From an uncultured Clostridia bacterium (GTDB taxonomy: Bacteria > Bacillota > Clostridia > Christensenellales > Aristaeellaceae), in NCBI GenBank assembly GCA_946615495.1, contig CAMOHY010000147.1, forward strand, positions 1 through 6,016: a stretch of DNA of 6,016 nt. Direction: 5' to 3'. This document shows, one piece after another, positions 1 through 6,013 of this stretch. The notes beneath the pieces were generated by a model. That model ran no database searches, had not been told where the DNA came from, and worked only from the letters and a program-made list of their open reading frames with translations. The number at the start of each line of letters is the position of its first letter. Positions within the stretch are counted from its first letter, which is position 1. Both the position numbers and the translations under genes were made by a program.

Positions 1-858
1 ACCTGCCGCATGGTCAGCTACCGGCTGGGCATTCCCTACGGCGTGGTGGGCACCGCCCCGTCCATGGACGGCTACGCCTCCGTGGTGGCGCCGCTGCTGA
101 ATGGACGGAAAAAAATCGTGTACAACTGCTCCATCGCCCGGCATATCATCATTGACCTGACCGTGAACGCGCAGGCCCCTTATCCGCTGCTGCTCAGCGG
201 CGTGGGGGACATGATTGGCAAATACGTAGCCATCCTGGACTGGGAAATCAGCCGGGACAGGAACGGGGAATATTACTGCGAAAAGATTGCCGATATGGTG
301 CTCAAGGCCACGGACCAGTGCGTTTCCGCCTCCGCCACGCTGAAGGACCGGGATTTTTCCGCCATCCGCGCCGCCAGCGAAGGGCTCATCCTGTCCGGCG
401 AATGTATCGCCTTCTGCGGCTCCTCCCGCCCCGCCTCCGGCACGGAGCATATGATCGGCCAAACCTGGGAGGTCATGGACGTGGAGGAGGGCAAGGTGCC
501 CAATCTGCACGGCATTGAGGTGGGCGAGGGCACCTTCACGGCCATCGAAATTTTCCGCAGGCTCTATCGGGAAACGGAGGACGCGCATATGAAACGGCTG
601 ATTGAAAAATACCTGCCCGCCTTTGACCGCATTGAGCGATTGCAGCAAACATTGCAAATTCCCTTTACCGTGACGGATAAAAAGCGGTATACGGAGGGCA
701 TTCTCCGGGGCCGCACCTTCCGGGACCGCTACACCGTGCTGCAATACCTGCACGACCTGGGCAAGCTGGAGGAATACGCCGGCGCGGTGTATGAGCCGGT
801 GATGCGGAAATACTGCTTTTCCACCTTCCGGGAGCGGTTTCCGGATTGGGAAGCGTAA
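1..858 (+). CDS. araM: sn-glycerol-1-phosphate dehydrogenase, AraM/EgsA type (5' end cut by window)
   Basis: This family reduces dihydroxyacetone phosphate to sn-glycerol 1-phosphate with NAD(P)H in the cytoplasm, using a bound divalent metal (Ni2+ in B. subtilis AraM). The frame is open to the left edge (Thr-Cys-Arg precede the Met at 10), and that Met lies inside the conserved stretch reading VSYRLGIPY, so it is not the start. Roughly 100 N-terminal residues, including the nucleotide-binding part, should lie upstream; about 282 residues are visible. Counting from the Met at 10, the family signature TAPSMDGYAS is at 15-24. The expected metal ligands are Asp67 (GVGDMIGKY), His147 (SGTEHM) and His167 (LHG). 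No frameshift or stop interrupts the visible part. In B. subtilis araM sits in the arabinose utilisation operon, which agrees with the sugar-sensing genes downstream. A related iron-type alcohol dehydrogenase is less likely given the SMDGYAS signature. Confidence 0.88.
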   Translation, partial: TCRMVSYRLGIPYGVVGTAPSMDGYASVVAPLLNGRKKIVYNCSIARHIIIDLTVNAQAPYPLLLSGVGDMIGKYVAILDWEISRDRNGEYYCEKIADMVLKATDQCVSASATLKDRDFSAIRAASEGLILSGECIAFCGSSRPASGTEHMIGQTWEVMDVEEGKVPNLHGIEVGEGTFTAIEIFRRLYRETEDAHMKRLIEKYLPAFDRIERLQQTLQIPFTVTDKKRYTEGILRGRTFRDRYTVLQYLHDLGKLEEYAGAVYEPVMRKYCFSTFRERFPDWEA

Positions 859-879
859 AAAAATATTCAGAAATGCGCG

Positions 880-913
880 CGCCTGTCTCCACCGCTTGGG
901 GCAGGCGTTTTTT
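880..913 (+). terminator. Intrinsic terminator after araM
   Basis: The left arm starts CGCCTG (880-885) and pairs with CAGGCG (902-907). The stem extends inward to 889/898 with two G-U pairs, giving about 10 bp around an 8-nt loop. Six T residues (908-913) follow directly. It begins about 22 nt after the araM stop, so it very probably ends the upstream operon and isolates it from the sensor operon. Confidence 0.85.
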
Positions 914-927
914 ATAAGAAAAGGGGG

Positions 928-1013
928 CTGTTCAGCCGTCAGGAAAGAAAGACGCCTGAAAGTTTCCTGCCATTTGCGACTGAACAGATGCAAGGCAGAA
1001 TCTTTATTTTTTT
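928..1013 (+). promoter_or_regulatory. Structured leader with two competing hairpins (attenuator-like)
   Basis: Two foldings are visible. Fold 1 pairs CTGTTCAG (928-935) with CTGAACAG (980-987), continues through C937-G978, G938-C977 and T939-G976, and carries an inner perfect 7-bp stem of CAGGAAA (940-946) with TTTCCTG (963-969). Fold 2 pairs CTGCC (967-971) and TTGC (974-977) with GCAA (990-993) and GGCAG (994-998), has a 2-nt bulge and a 12-nt loop, and is followed by the T-rich tract 1001-1013, which ends in seven T. The folds share bases 967-969 and 974-987, so they exclude each other. That geometry is typical of a terminator/antiterminator switch, or fold 2 could end a short RNA. No known riboswitch class is recognised. 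The only promoter hint upstream is a TATAAG box at 913-918 with no clear -35. Confidence 0.4.
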
Positions 1014-1135
1014 CGGAAGGGGTCGGGGGAACCTTGTTTCAGCCGGAAAACCAGAAATCGCGCCGGCAGGCAGGGAAAATGAAGGGAAAGAGAGAACATT
1101 ACAATGAAAAAAGAATGGATAACGCGCCAAGGACG

Positions 1136-1142
1136 AGGGAGG
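1136..1142 (+). promoter_or_regulatory. Ribosome binding site that decides the start of the sensor lipoprotein
   Basis: AGGGAGG lies 9 nt before the ATG at 1152. The alternative in-frame ATG at 1104 has only an AGGG about 17 nt upstream and would add a 16-residue, Arg/Lys-rich extension ahead of the signal peptide. The strong site and the normal signal-peptide geometry both favour 1152. Confidence 0.65.
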
Positions 1143-1151
1143 CCCAGCATC

Positions 1152-2123
1152 ATGAACGGGAAAATTTATGCTTTGATTGCGCTGCTTCTTTGCTGCGCTA
1201 TGCTGTGCGGCTGCCAGGAAAAGCCCAAGGCGGAGGAACCGAATTTGGTGCTGGGCTTCAGCCAGCTGGGCAGCGAAAGCTCCTTCCGCATCGGCAATAC
1301 GAAGGATATTGAGGATAAAGCCAAGGAATACGGCGTCAGCCTGATGATGGACAACGCCAACCAGAAGCAGGAAAACCAAATCAACGCCATCCGCCGTTTC
1401 ATCGCCTACCGGGTGGACGTGATCGCCTTTTCGCCCATCGTGGAAGAGGGGTGGGACAACGTGCTCACCGAGGCCAAGCAGGCGGGCATTCCCGTGATCC
1501 TGGTGGACCGGACCATCAAAACGGAGGATGAAAGCCTGTACGTCAGCCAAATCGGCGCGGATTTTTACCGGGAGGGCGTGATGGCGGCGGAATACCTGAT
1601 GAAAAAGGCGGACGAAATGGGGCGGGACCATTTGCGCATTGTGGAAATTACGGGCACGGAGAATTCCACGCCCATGAAGCAGCGCCATGACGGATTCTGG
1701 GACACCGTGGCGGGAGACGAAAGGATGGAGCTGCTGGAAAGCGTGAACGGAGATTTCCTGCGCAGCCGGGGCGCGGAGTGCATGCGCTACCTGCTGGAAA
1801 AGTACGGGGAGAAGATCGACGTGATCTTCAGCCACAACGATGAAATGACCATGGGGGCCCTGCCGCAGATTGAGCAGGAGGGCTTTGCGCCGGGAAAGGA
1901 TATGCTTCTCATCTCCATCGACGGCGGCCAGGAAGCCATCGACGTGCTGAAGGCGGGAAAAATCAACTGCATCGTGGAATGCACGCCCATGCTGGGCTCC
2001 CTGTTGATGGAAACCGCCCAGGCGGTAAAGGAGGGGCAAAGGGTGGACCGGGTGATCCATCCCGTGGAACGCGCGTTCTGCGACGCCGACGATCTGTCCG
2101 CCCTGCCGCCCAGGGGGTATTGA
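1152..2123 (+). CDS. YtfQ-like sugar-binding lipoprotein, sensory component (AraP-like)
   Basis: This is a periplasmic-binding-protein type I sugar receptor (Peripla_BP_4), probably tethered outside the membrane, that presents bound sugar to the kinase encoded next. From the ATG at 1152 it has 323 residues. The signal has a short basic start, a hydrophobic core (6-18) and the lipobox LCGC with lipidation Cys21; Cys at -2 is slightly unusual. The mature protein opens with LVLGFSQLGSES (32-43) and has QKQENQ (71-76), both strongly YtfQ-like. Typical ligand contacts are Asp119-Arg120 (LVDR), Asn229-Asp230 (HND) and Asp257 (SIDG). E. coli YtfQ binds galactofuranose; Geobacillus AraP binds arabinose. 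The exact ligand here is not readable. The stop is one nucleotide before the kinase ATG, so the two genes are probably translationally coupled. Sitting with kinase and regulator rather than permease genes, it is more likely a sensor than a transport subunit. The 1104 start (339 residues) is possible but less likely. Confidence 0.85.
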   Translation: MNGKIYALIALLLCCAMLCGCQEKPKAEEPNLVLGFSQLGSESSFRIGNTKDIEDKAKEYGVSLMMDNANQKQENQINAIRRFIAYRVDVIAFSPIVEEGWDNVLTEAKQAGIPVILVDRTIKTEDESLYVSQIGADFYREGVMAAEYLMKKADEMGRDHLRIVEITGTENSTPMKQRHDGFWDTVAGDERMELLESVNGDFLRSRGAECMRYLLEKYGEKIDVIFSHNDEMTMGALPQIEQEGFAPGKDMLLISIDGGQEAIDVLKAGKINCIVECTPMLGSLLMETAQAVKEGQRVDRVIHPVERAFCDADDLSALPPRGY

Positions 2124-2124
2124 C

Positions 2125-3591
2125 ATGGGAAAGCAAAAATGGAACCAAAGCATCGTCAGCCGCATCAAGGGCATGAGCTGGCGGGTGGTGCTGCTGCTGG
2201 TGGTGCCGGTGGTCATCAGCCTGACGATGATGCTGGTTTTCGCCGGGCGGTATTCCCGGTCCATGGAGCGTATGGGCACCATCGCCGCCTTAAAGCCGCT
2301 GATTTCCGATGAAATTCCCGGCGCGGTATGGCGGGTGGTCAGCGGCCGGGAAACCATGGAGGAAAGCAGCACCTACGCCCTCATCGGCCAGGTGAACGGC
2401 ACCATGGAGCAAATATCCAGGAGCACCGGGGAAAGCGGACGGCTGGAGCTGGTGATTGCCCGGCGCACCATGGACACCCTGACCCAGTATGTGGATCAGA
2501 TACGGGATAACCTGCTCCTGGGCGAAAAAGTGACCACCAACGAAAAAATTTTAAGCGAGGTCCGGGACGTGGCGGAGCTGGTGGTGAGCATGCTGAACGA
2601 TTACATCACCGGGGAAATCAATTCCGCCGCGGTCATGAGCGCGTACCTGAATAAGGTGGTGCTGTATACCGCGGCGTCGGAAGTGGGGCTGGTGCTGTTT
2701 ACCCTGCTGCTGGCCAACCGCATGGGCCGGTCCACCGCCCGCTTCGTTAGGGAACCCATTGAAAAGCTGGAAAGCGTCACCGCCCGCCTGGCTGAGGGGG
2801 ATATGAGCGCCCGGCTGCCCGCCACCAGCGTGGAAGAATTGTGGAACCTGACGGGGCAGGTGAACATTATGGCGGATAACCTGGACGCCATGATGCAGCA
2901 GCGCATCCTGGATGAAAGAAACCTGAAAAAAGCGGAGCTGCGCACCCTGCAGGCCCAGATTAATCCGCATTTTCTTTACAACACCCTGGACGCCATCGTG
3001 TGGAAGGCGGAAGCGGGGGAGCAGCAGGAGGTCATCCAGCTGACCCGCGCCCTGAGCGACTTTTTCCGCATCAGCCTGTCCTCCGGGGCGGACTGGATTC
3101 CCATCAGCCAGGAAAAGAAGCATATCGCCGGGTATCTGAGCATTCAAAAGACCCGGTACCGGGACATTTTGGATTATGATATCGATATCCCGGACGAAAT
3201 GGACGGGTATTACATATTAAAATTGCTGCTCCAGCCTTTGGTGGAAAACGCCCTGTACCACGGCATCAAGTATAAGCGGGGCGGGGGAAGGATTCAGGTG
3301 ACGGGCCGGCTGGAAGGGGGCAGCCTGATCTTCACCGTCAGCGATACCGGCAAGGGGATGGACGGGGAAACCCTGCGGGCCCTCCGCGGCCGCATGGCGG
3401 AAAAGCAAATGGCCCAAACGCCCGGCGTGCACGGCTTCGGCCTGGTAAACGTGAATTTGCGCATCCGGCTGTATTATAATCAGCCGGAGGGCCTGCGCAT
3501 CGAAAGCGGCGGGGAAGGCACGCGGGTATCCTTCCGCGTTCCCTGCCGCACCAGGGAGGAAATAGAAAATGACCAAAGTCTTTCTGGCTGA
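2125..3591 (+). CDS. LytS/YesM-family membrane sensor histidine kinase (AraS-like)
   Basis: This kinase autophosphorylates on His and passes the phosphate to the response regulator encoded next. It has 488 residues: TM1 about 20-40, an extracytoplasmic region about 41-178, TM2 about 179-198, a HAMP linker about 199-257, the His_kinase domain with the family signature NPHFLYN (phospho-acceptor His282), and an HATPase_c domain with N box LLLQPLVENALYHG (367-380, Asn375), G1 DTGKGM (407-412) and G2 GFGLVN (437-442). All catalytic motifs are intact. The outer region is only about 140 residues and looks mostly helical, unlike the roughly 250-residue Cache sensor common in YesM kinases. This fits a kinase that reads a separate binding protein rather than a ligand. 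AGGGGG at 2112-2117 is the ribosome site, inside the preceding gene. The 3' end overlaps the regulator gene by 23 nt. The family is certain; the sugar signal is inferred from neighbours. Confidence 0.93.
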   Translation: MGKQKWNQSIVSRIKGMSWRVVLLLVVPVVISLTMMLVFAGRYSRSMERMGTIAALKPLISDEIPGAVWRVVSGRETMEESSTYALIGQVNGTMEQISRSTGESGRLELVIARRTMDTLTQYVDQIRDNLLLGEKVTTNEKILSEVRDVAELVVSMLNDYITGEINSAAVMSAYLNKVVLYTAASEVGLVLFTLLLANRMGRSTARFVREPIEKLESVTARLAEGDMSARLPATSVEELWNLTGQVNIMADNLDAMMQQRILDERNLKKAELRTLQAQINPHFLYNTLDAIVWKAEAGEQQEVIQLTRALSDFFRISLSSGADWIPISQEKKHIAGYLSIQKTRYRDILDYDIDIPDEMDGYYILKLLLQPLVENALYHGIKYKRGGGRIQVTGRLEGGSLIFTVSDTGKGMDGETLRALRGRMAEKQMAQTPGVHGFGLVNVNLRIRLYYNQPEGLRIESGGEGTRVSFRVPCRTREEIENDQSLSG

Positions 3592-4825
3592 CGACGAGAT
3601 CGTGATCCGGGAGGGGATACGCAATTCCTTTCCCTGGAATGAAACGGATTATCAATTGGTTGGGGAAGCGCCGGACGGGGAAATTGCCCTGTCCATGATC
3701 CGGGATACCAAGCCGGATATTTTGATTACCGATATCCGCATGCCCTTCATGGACGGGCTGGAGCTTTGCCGCGTCGTGCGGCGGCAGATGCCCTGGATCG
3801 GCATTGTGATTTTGAGCGGCTATGATGAGTTTGATTACGCCCGCCAGGCCATTCAGCTGGGCGTGAAGGAATATTTGCTCAAGCCCATTACCGCCAGCGA
3901 ACTGCGCCAGGTGCTGGACCGGGTGAGCGCCCTGCTCAAGGCGGAGCAGGAGGGCCGCGGCCGGGGCGAAGCGCGGCCCAGGGCGGAGGGCGGAAATGAG
4001 TTCGTAAAGGAAAAGCTGCTCAGCACCCTGTATTCGGAGGACGCGGCGGCGTCCGACGCCCAAACGGTGGTGAGCCAATTGCGCGGCATGGGCGTGCTGC
4101 TTACCGCGGGCCGTTATGTGGTGATCGACGCGGCCTTTTCCCCCGCCGGCCGGGGGCTGGAGGCCCTGCGGGAGCTGGCCGAGAGCAGCGGCGGCATCGC
4201 CTATGTGACGGGCAGCCGCACCGGCGGCCGGGTGCTGATTCTGGGCGACAGCGACAGCGACGCCGAGGAGCGGGCTTATTCCTTCGCTTCCTCCGCCGTA
4301 ACGGAAATGCAAAGAAGCGGCTGCGAAAATATCCAGGTCAGCATTGGGGAAACGGTGGCCTCGCCCAGCGGCATTTTAGAAAGCATGAAAAGCGCCGCCC
4401 ACATCCGCCATGTGCTGGCGGACCAGGCCAACGGCAAGGCCATGATCGTGGGCGCGCGCGATTTTGGCGACGCGGGGGACGGGGGAAACGCCCGCACCGT
4501 CACTGCGCGGGCCAAGCTGTATATGGCCGGACATTTTACCGATTCCAATTTGATGCTGGGCGACGTGGCGCGGGCTGTGGGCATGAGCGAAAGCCGGTTT
4601 TCCACCGTGTTCGCCCAGGAAAGCGGAAAGACCTTTACGGAATATTTGACCTGGCTGCGGCTGAACAGGGCCAAGGAGCTTTTGGCGGGGACGGACAAAA
4701 AAAGCGCCCAAATCGCCCTGGAGGCCGGCTACAACGACGCCCATTATTTCAGCTACCTGTTTAAGAAAAATTTGGGGCTCACGCCGGGCGAATACCGGGC
4801 GCAGAATCAAATTGAAACGAAATAA
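3569..4825 (+). CDS. AraC-type two-component response regulator (YesN/AraT-like)
   Basis: This is a cytoplasmic transcription activator controlled by phosphorylation from the adjacent kinase; 418 residues. The receiver domain (about 1-122) has the acidic pair Asp8-Asp9, phospho-acceptor Asp55 (ITDIRMP), Ser83 (ILSGYDEF) and Lys105 (LLKP). A charged, Gly/Arg-rich linker (126-143) leads to a middle region (about 145-300). Its VSIGETVAS near 257 followed by a helical stretch resembles the degenerate GGDEF-like middle domain of YesN regulators, without a catalytic GGDEF motif. The C-terminal HTH_18 domain (about 310-413) carries two helix-turn-helix units, around LGDVARAVGMSESRFSTVF (330-348) and IALEAGYNDAHYFSYLFKK (382-400). 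AGGGAGGA at 3553-3560 is an excellent ribosome site 8 nt before the ATG. The start lies inside the kinase gene, giving a 23-nt overlap. The natural target is the transporter gene that follows; that is inference from position. Confidence 0.93.
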   Translation: MTKVFLADDEIVIREGIRNSFPWNETDYQLVGEAPDGEIALSMIRDTKPDILITDIRMPFMDGLELCRVVRRQMPWIGIVILSGYDEFDYARQAIQLGVKEYLLKPITASELRQVLDRVSALLKAEQEGRGRGEARPRAEGGNEFVKEKLLSTLYSEDAAASDAQTVVSQLRGMGVLLTAGRYVVIDAAFSPAGRGLEALRELAESSGGIAYVTGSRTGGRVLILGDSDSDAEERAYSFASSAVTEMQRSGCENIQVSIGETVASPSGILESMKSAAHIRHVLADQANGKAMIVGARDFGDAGDGGNARTVTARAKLYMAGHFTDSNLMLGDVARAVGMSESRFSTVFAQESGKTFTEYLTWLRLNRAKELLAGTDKKSAQIALEAGYNDAHYFSYLFKKNLGLTPGEYRAQNQIETK

Positions 4826-4830
4826 AAGAA

Positions 4831-4885
4831 TTTTGAACCTGAAATAGCCAAAATGGGAAAAATCACAATAAATTTGAACTGGAAA
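4831..4885 (+). promoter_or_regulatory. Direct repeat upstream of the transporter gene; candidate regulator binding sites
   Basis: TTTTGAACCTGAAA (4831-4844) recurs as ATTTGAACTGGAAA (4872-4885), 11 of 14 positions identical, with a start-to-start spacing of 41 bp, close to four helical turns. AraC-type activators commonly bind direct repeats on one face of the helix upstream of a promoter. A weak -10-like TATTTT lies at 4923-4928 with no good -35, as expected of an activator-dependent promoter. The region is AT-rich, so chance similarity is possible. Confidence 0.35.
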
Positions 4886-4939
4886 AGAAAAATATTGCAT
4901 TTCAATTTTGTCTCAAATGGTGTATTTTCTTCCTAACAA

Positions 4940-4957
4940 GAGGTCGAAAGCGATCTC
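4940..4957 (+). repeat. Small inverted repeat in the leader of the transporter gene
   Basis: GAGGTCG (4940-4946) pairs with CGATCTC (4951-4957) as 7 bp including one G-U, around the loop AAAG, ending 8 nt before the Shine-Dalgarno. There is no T-run, so it is not a terminator. It could be a stabilising 5' hairpin in the mRNA, or simply a by-product of the overlapping operator-like palindrome. Confidence 0.35.
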
Positions 4958-4958
4958 A
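4945..4958 (+). promoter_or_regulatory. Candidate cre box (CcpA catabolite repression site)
   Basis: CGAAAGCGATCTCA fits the cre consensus TGWAANCGNTNWCA at every fixed position except the first (C for T), including the central CG and the terminal CA. It lies between the likely promoter and the ribosome site, where bound CcpA would block elongating polymerase. Carbon catabolite repression of sugar transporter operons by CcpA is well known in Bacillota. Confidence 0.5.
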
Positions 4959-4981
4959 AATAACCGAAGGAGGAAAACCCC

Positions 4982-5959
4982 ATGAAGAAATTGTTTGCTC
5001 TGGTTCTGGCGCTGGTCCTGTGCGCTGGCCTCATGTCCTTTGCCCAGGCGGAGGACCTCATCAAAGTTGGCATCATCAATCTGGACCCCGCTGAATCCGG
5101 CTACCGCGAAGCCAACGTAAACGACCTGTACGCCGTGTTCACCGCCGAAAACGGCTATGACGCCAAGTTCGTCACCGCTCCCACCGCCGATAAGCAGCTG
5201 GAAGCCGCCAACACCTTCATCACCCAAGGCGTGGATTACATTCTGGTGTCCGCCGCTGAAACCACCGGCTGGGATGAAACCCTGGCTGCTGCCCAGGAAG
5301 CCGGCATCGGCGTGTTCCTGTTCGACCGTATGATCGATTGCTCTCCCGACCTGTACACCGCGGCTGTGGTTTCCGACATGCGCAATGAAGGCGTTACCGC
5401 CGTGGCTTGGCTGGAAAGCCTGGGCCTGGAGGAATACAACGTGCTGCACATTCAGGGCCAGCTGGGCTCCGCCGCGCAGATTGGCCGCTCTGAGCCCCTG
5501 CAGGAAAAGTGCGAAGCGGACGAAAAGTGGACCATGGTGCGCGAAGGCACCGGCGGCGACAGCTGGGACCCCAACGAAGCCCGCAAGATCGCCGAGGCGG
5601 CCATCAACGCCGGTGAAAAGTTCAACATCGTGTACGCTGAAAACGACGGCATGGCCCAGGGCGTTGTGGCTGCTCTGGATGCCAACGGCATCACCCACGG
5701 CGTCAACGGCGACGTGATCGTGATGGGCTTTGACTGCAACAAGTGGGCCCTGCGGGAACTGCTGGCCGGCAACTGGAACTATGATGGCCAGTGCTCTCCC
5801 TTCCAGGCCGCGCTGATCGACCAGATGATTAAGACCCTGCAGGCCGGCGGCGAAATCGAAGGCCTGAACGAACTCAAGCAGATCATCAACGATGAAAAGG
5901 GCTTCGACGCCCGCACCATCACCGAAGAAGACATCGCCACCTACGGCCTGGGCGAATAA
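4982..5959 (+). CDS. YtfQ-like sugar ABC transporter substrate-binding protein (AraE-like)
   Basis: This is an extracytoplasmic receptor that would deliver sugar to an ABC importer, whose ATPase and permease genes are expected just beyond the window; 325 residues. The N-terminus is a classical Sec signal (MKKLF, hydrophobic core to about 20) with probable cleavage AQA|ED after residue 23. Cys14 sits in LVLC, which is not a lipobox, so the protein looks secreted rather than lipidated. The mature part is a type I binding protein: start IKVGIINL (27-34), Asp115-Arg116 (FDR), a GQLGSAAQIGR loop (159-169), Asn221-Asp222 (ENDGMAQG) and Asp251 (GFD). It is related to, but clearly divergent from, the lipoprotein at 1152-2123. 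AAGGAGG (4967-4973) lies 8 nt before the ATG. Codons include more GCT and the site is strong, consistent with high expression. The ligand is unproven; arabinose, another pentose or a furanose are the best guesses. Confidence 0.85.
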   Translation: MKKLFALVLALVLCAGLMSFAQAEDLIKVGIINLDPAESGYREANVNDLYAVFTAENGYDAKFVTAPTADKQLEAANTFITQGVDYILVSAAETTGWDETLAAAQEAGIGVFLFDRMIDCSPDLYTAAVVSDMRNEGVTAVAWLESLGLEEYNVLHIQGQLGSAAQIGRSEPLQEKCEADEKWTMVREGTGGDSWDPNEARKIAEAAINAGEKFNIVYAENDGMAQGVVAALDANGITHGVNGDVIVMGFDCNKWALRELLAGNWNYDGQCSPFQAALIDQMIKTLQAGGEIEGLNELKQIINDEKGFDARTITEEDIATYGLGE

Positions 5960-5977
5960 TGAACGCGTAAATCCAAG

Positions 5978-6013
5978 GCGCGGTATGAACGAACAAGCGC
6001 GTTCATACCGCGC
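5978..6013 (+). terminator. Perfect 14-bp hairpin after the binding-protein gene
   Basis: GCGCGGTATGAACG (5978-5991) is the exact reverse complement of CGTTCATACCGCGC (6000-6013), with the 8-nt loop AACAAGCG. The window ends three bases later in TTC, so a T-run cannot be judged. It is either an intrinsic terminator or the stabilising/partial-termination hairpin often found between an abundant binding-protein gene and its transporter partners. Confidence 0.6.

Noticed and set aside
896..1312. Plus-strand open frame from the terminator into the lipoprotein gene
   Set aside because: It starts within the araM terminator hairpin, crosses the structured leader, overlaps the real gene in another frame and its translation resembles no family.
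939..2372. Long open frame on the minus strand (477 codons) opposite the sensor lipoprotein gene
   Set aside because: It runs antisense to a well-supported gene and across the structured leader, has no recognisable domain, and its His/Gln/Arg-rich composition is what a GC-rich codon pattern gives on the other strand.
3338..4312. Minus-strand open frame of 324 codons across the kinase-regulator junction
   Set aside because: Both genes beneath it have intact domain motifs. Its Ala/Gly/His-rich low-complexity translation is a composition shadow.
4808..4910. AT-rich inverted repeat (CAAATTGAAA at 4808-4817 with TTTCAATTTTG at 4900-4910) as a terminator for the regulator gene
   Set aside because: The arms are about 80 nt apart, the stem is weak and imperfect, and no T-run follows. 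No convincing terminator is seen between the regulator and the transport receptor gene, so readthrough is possible.
4913..5698. Minus-strand open frame of 261 codons opposite the transport receptor gene
   Set aside because: Antisense shadow of a gene with clear signal peptide and family motifs; no domain and no ribosome site.
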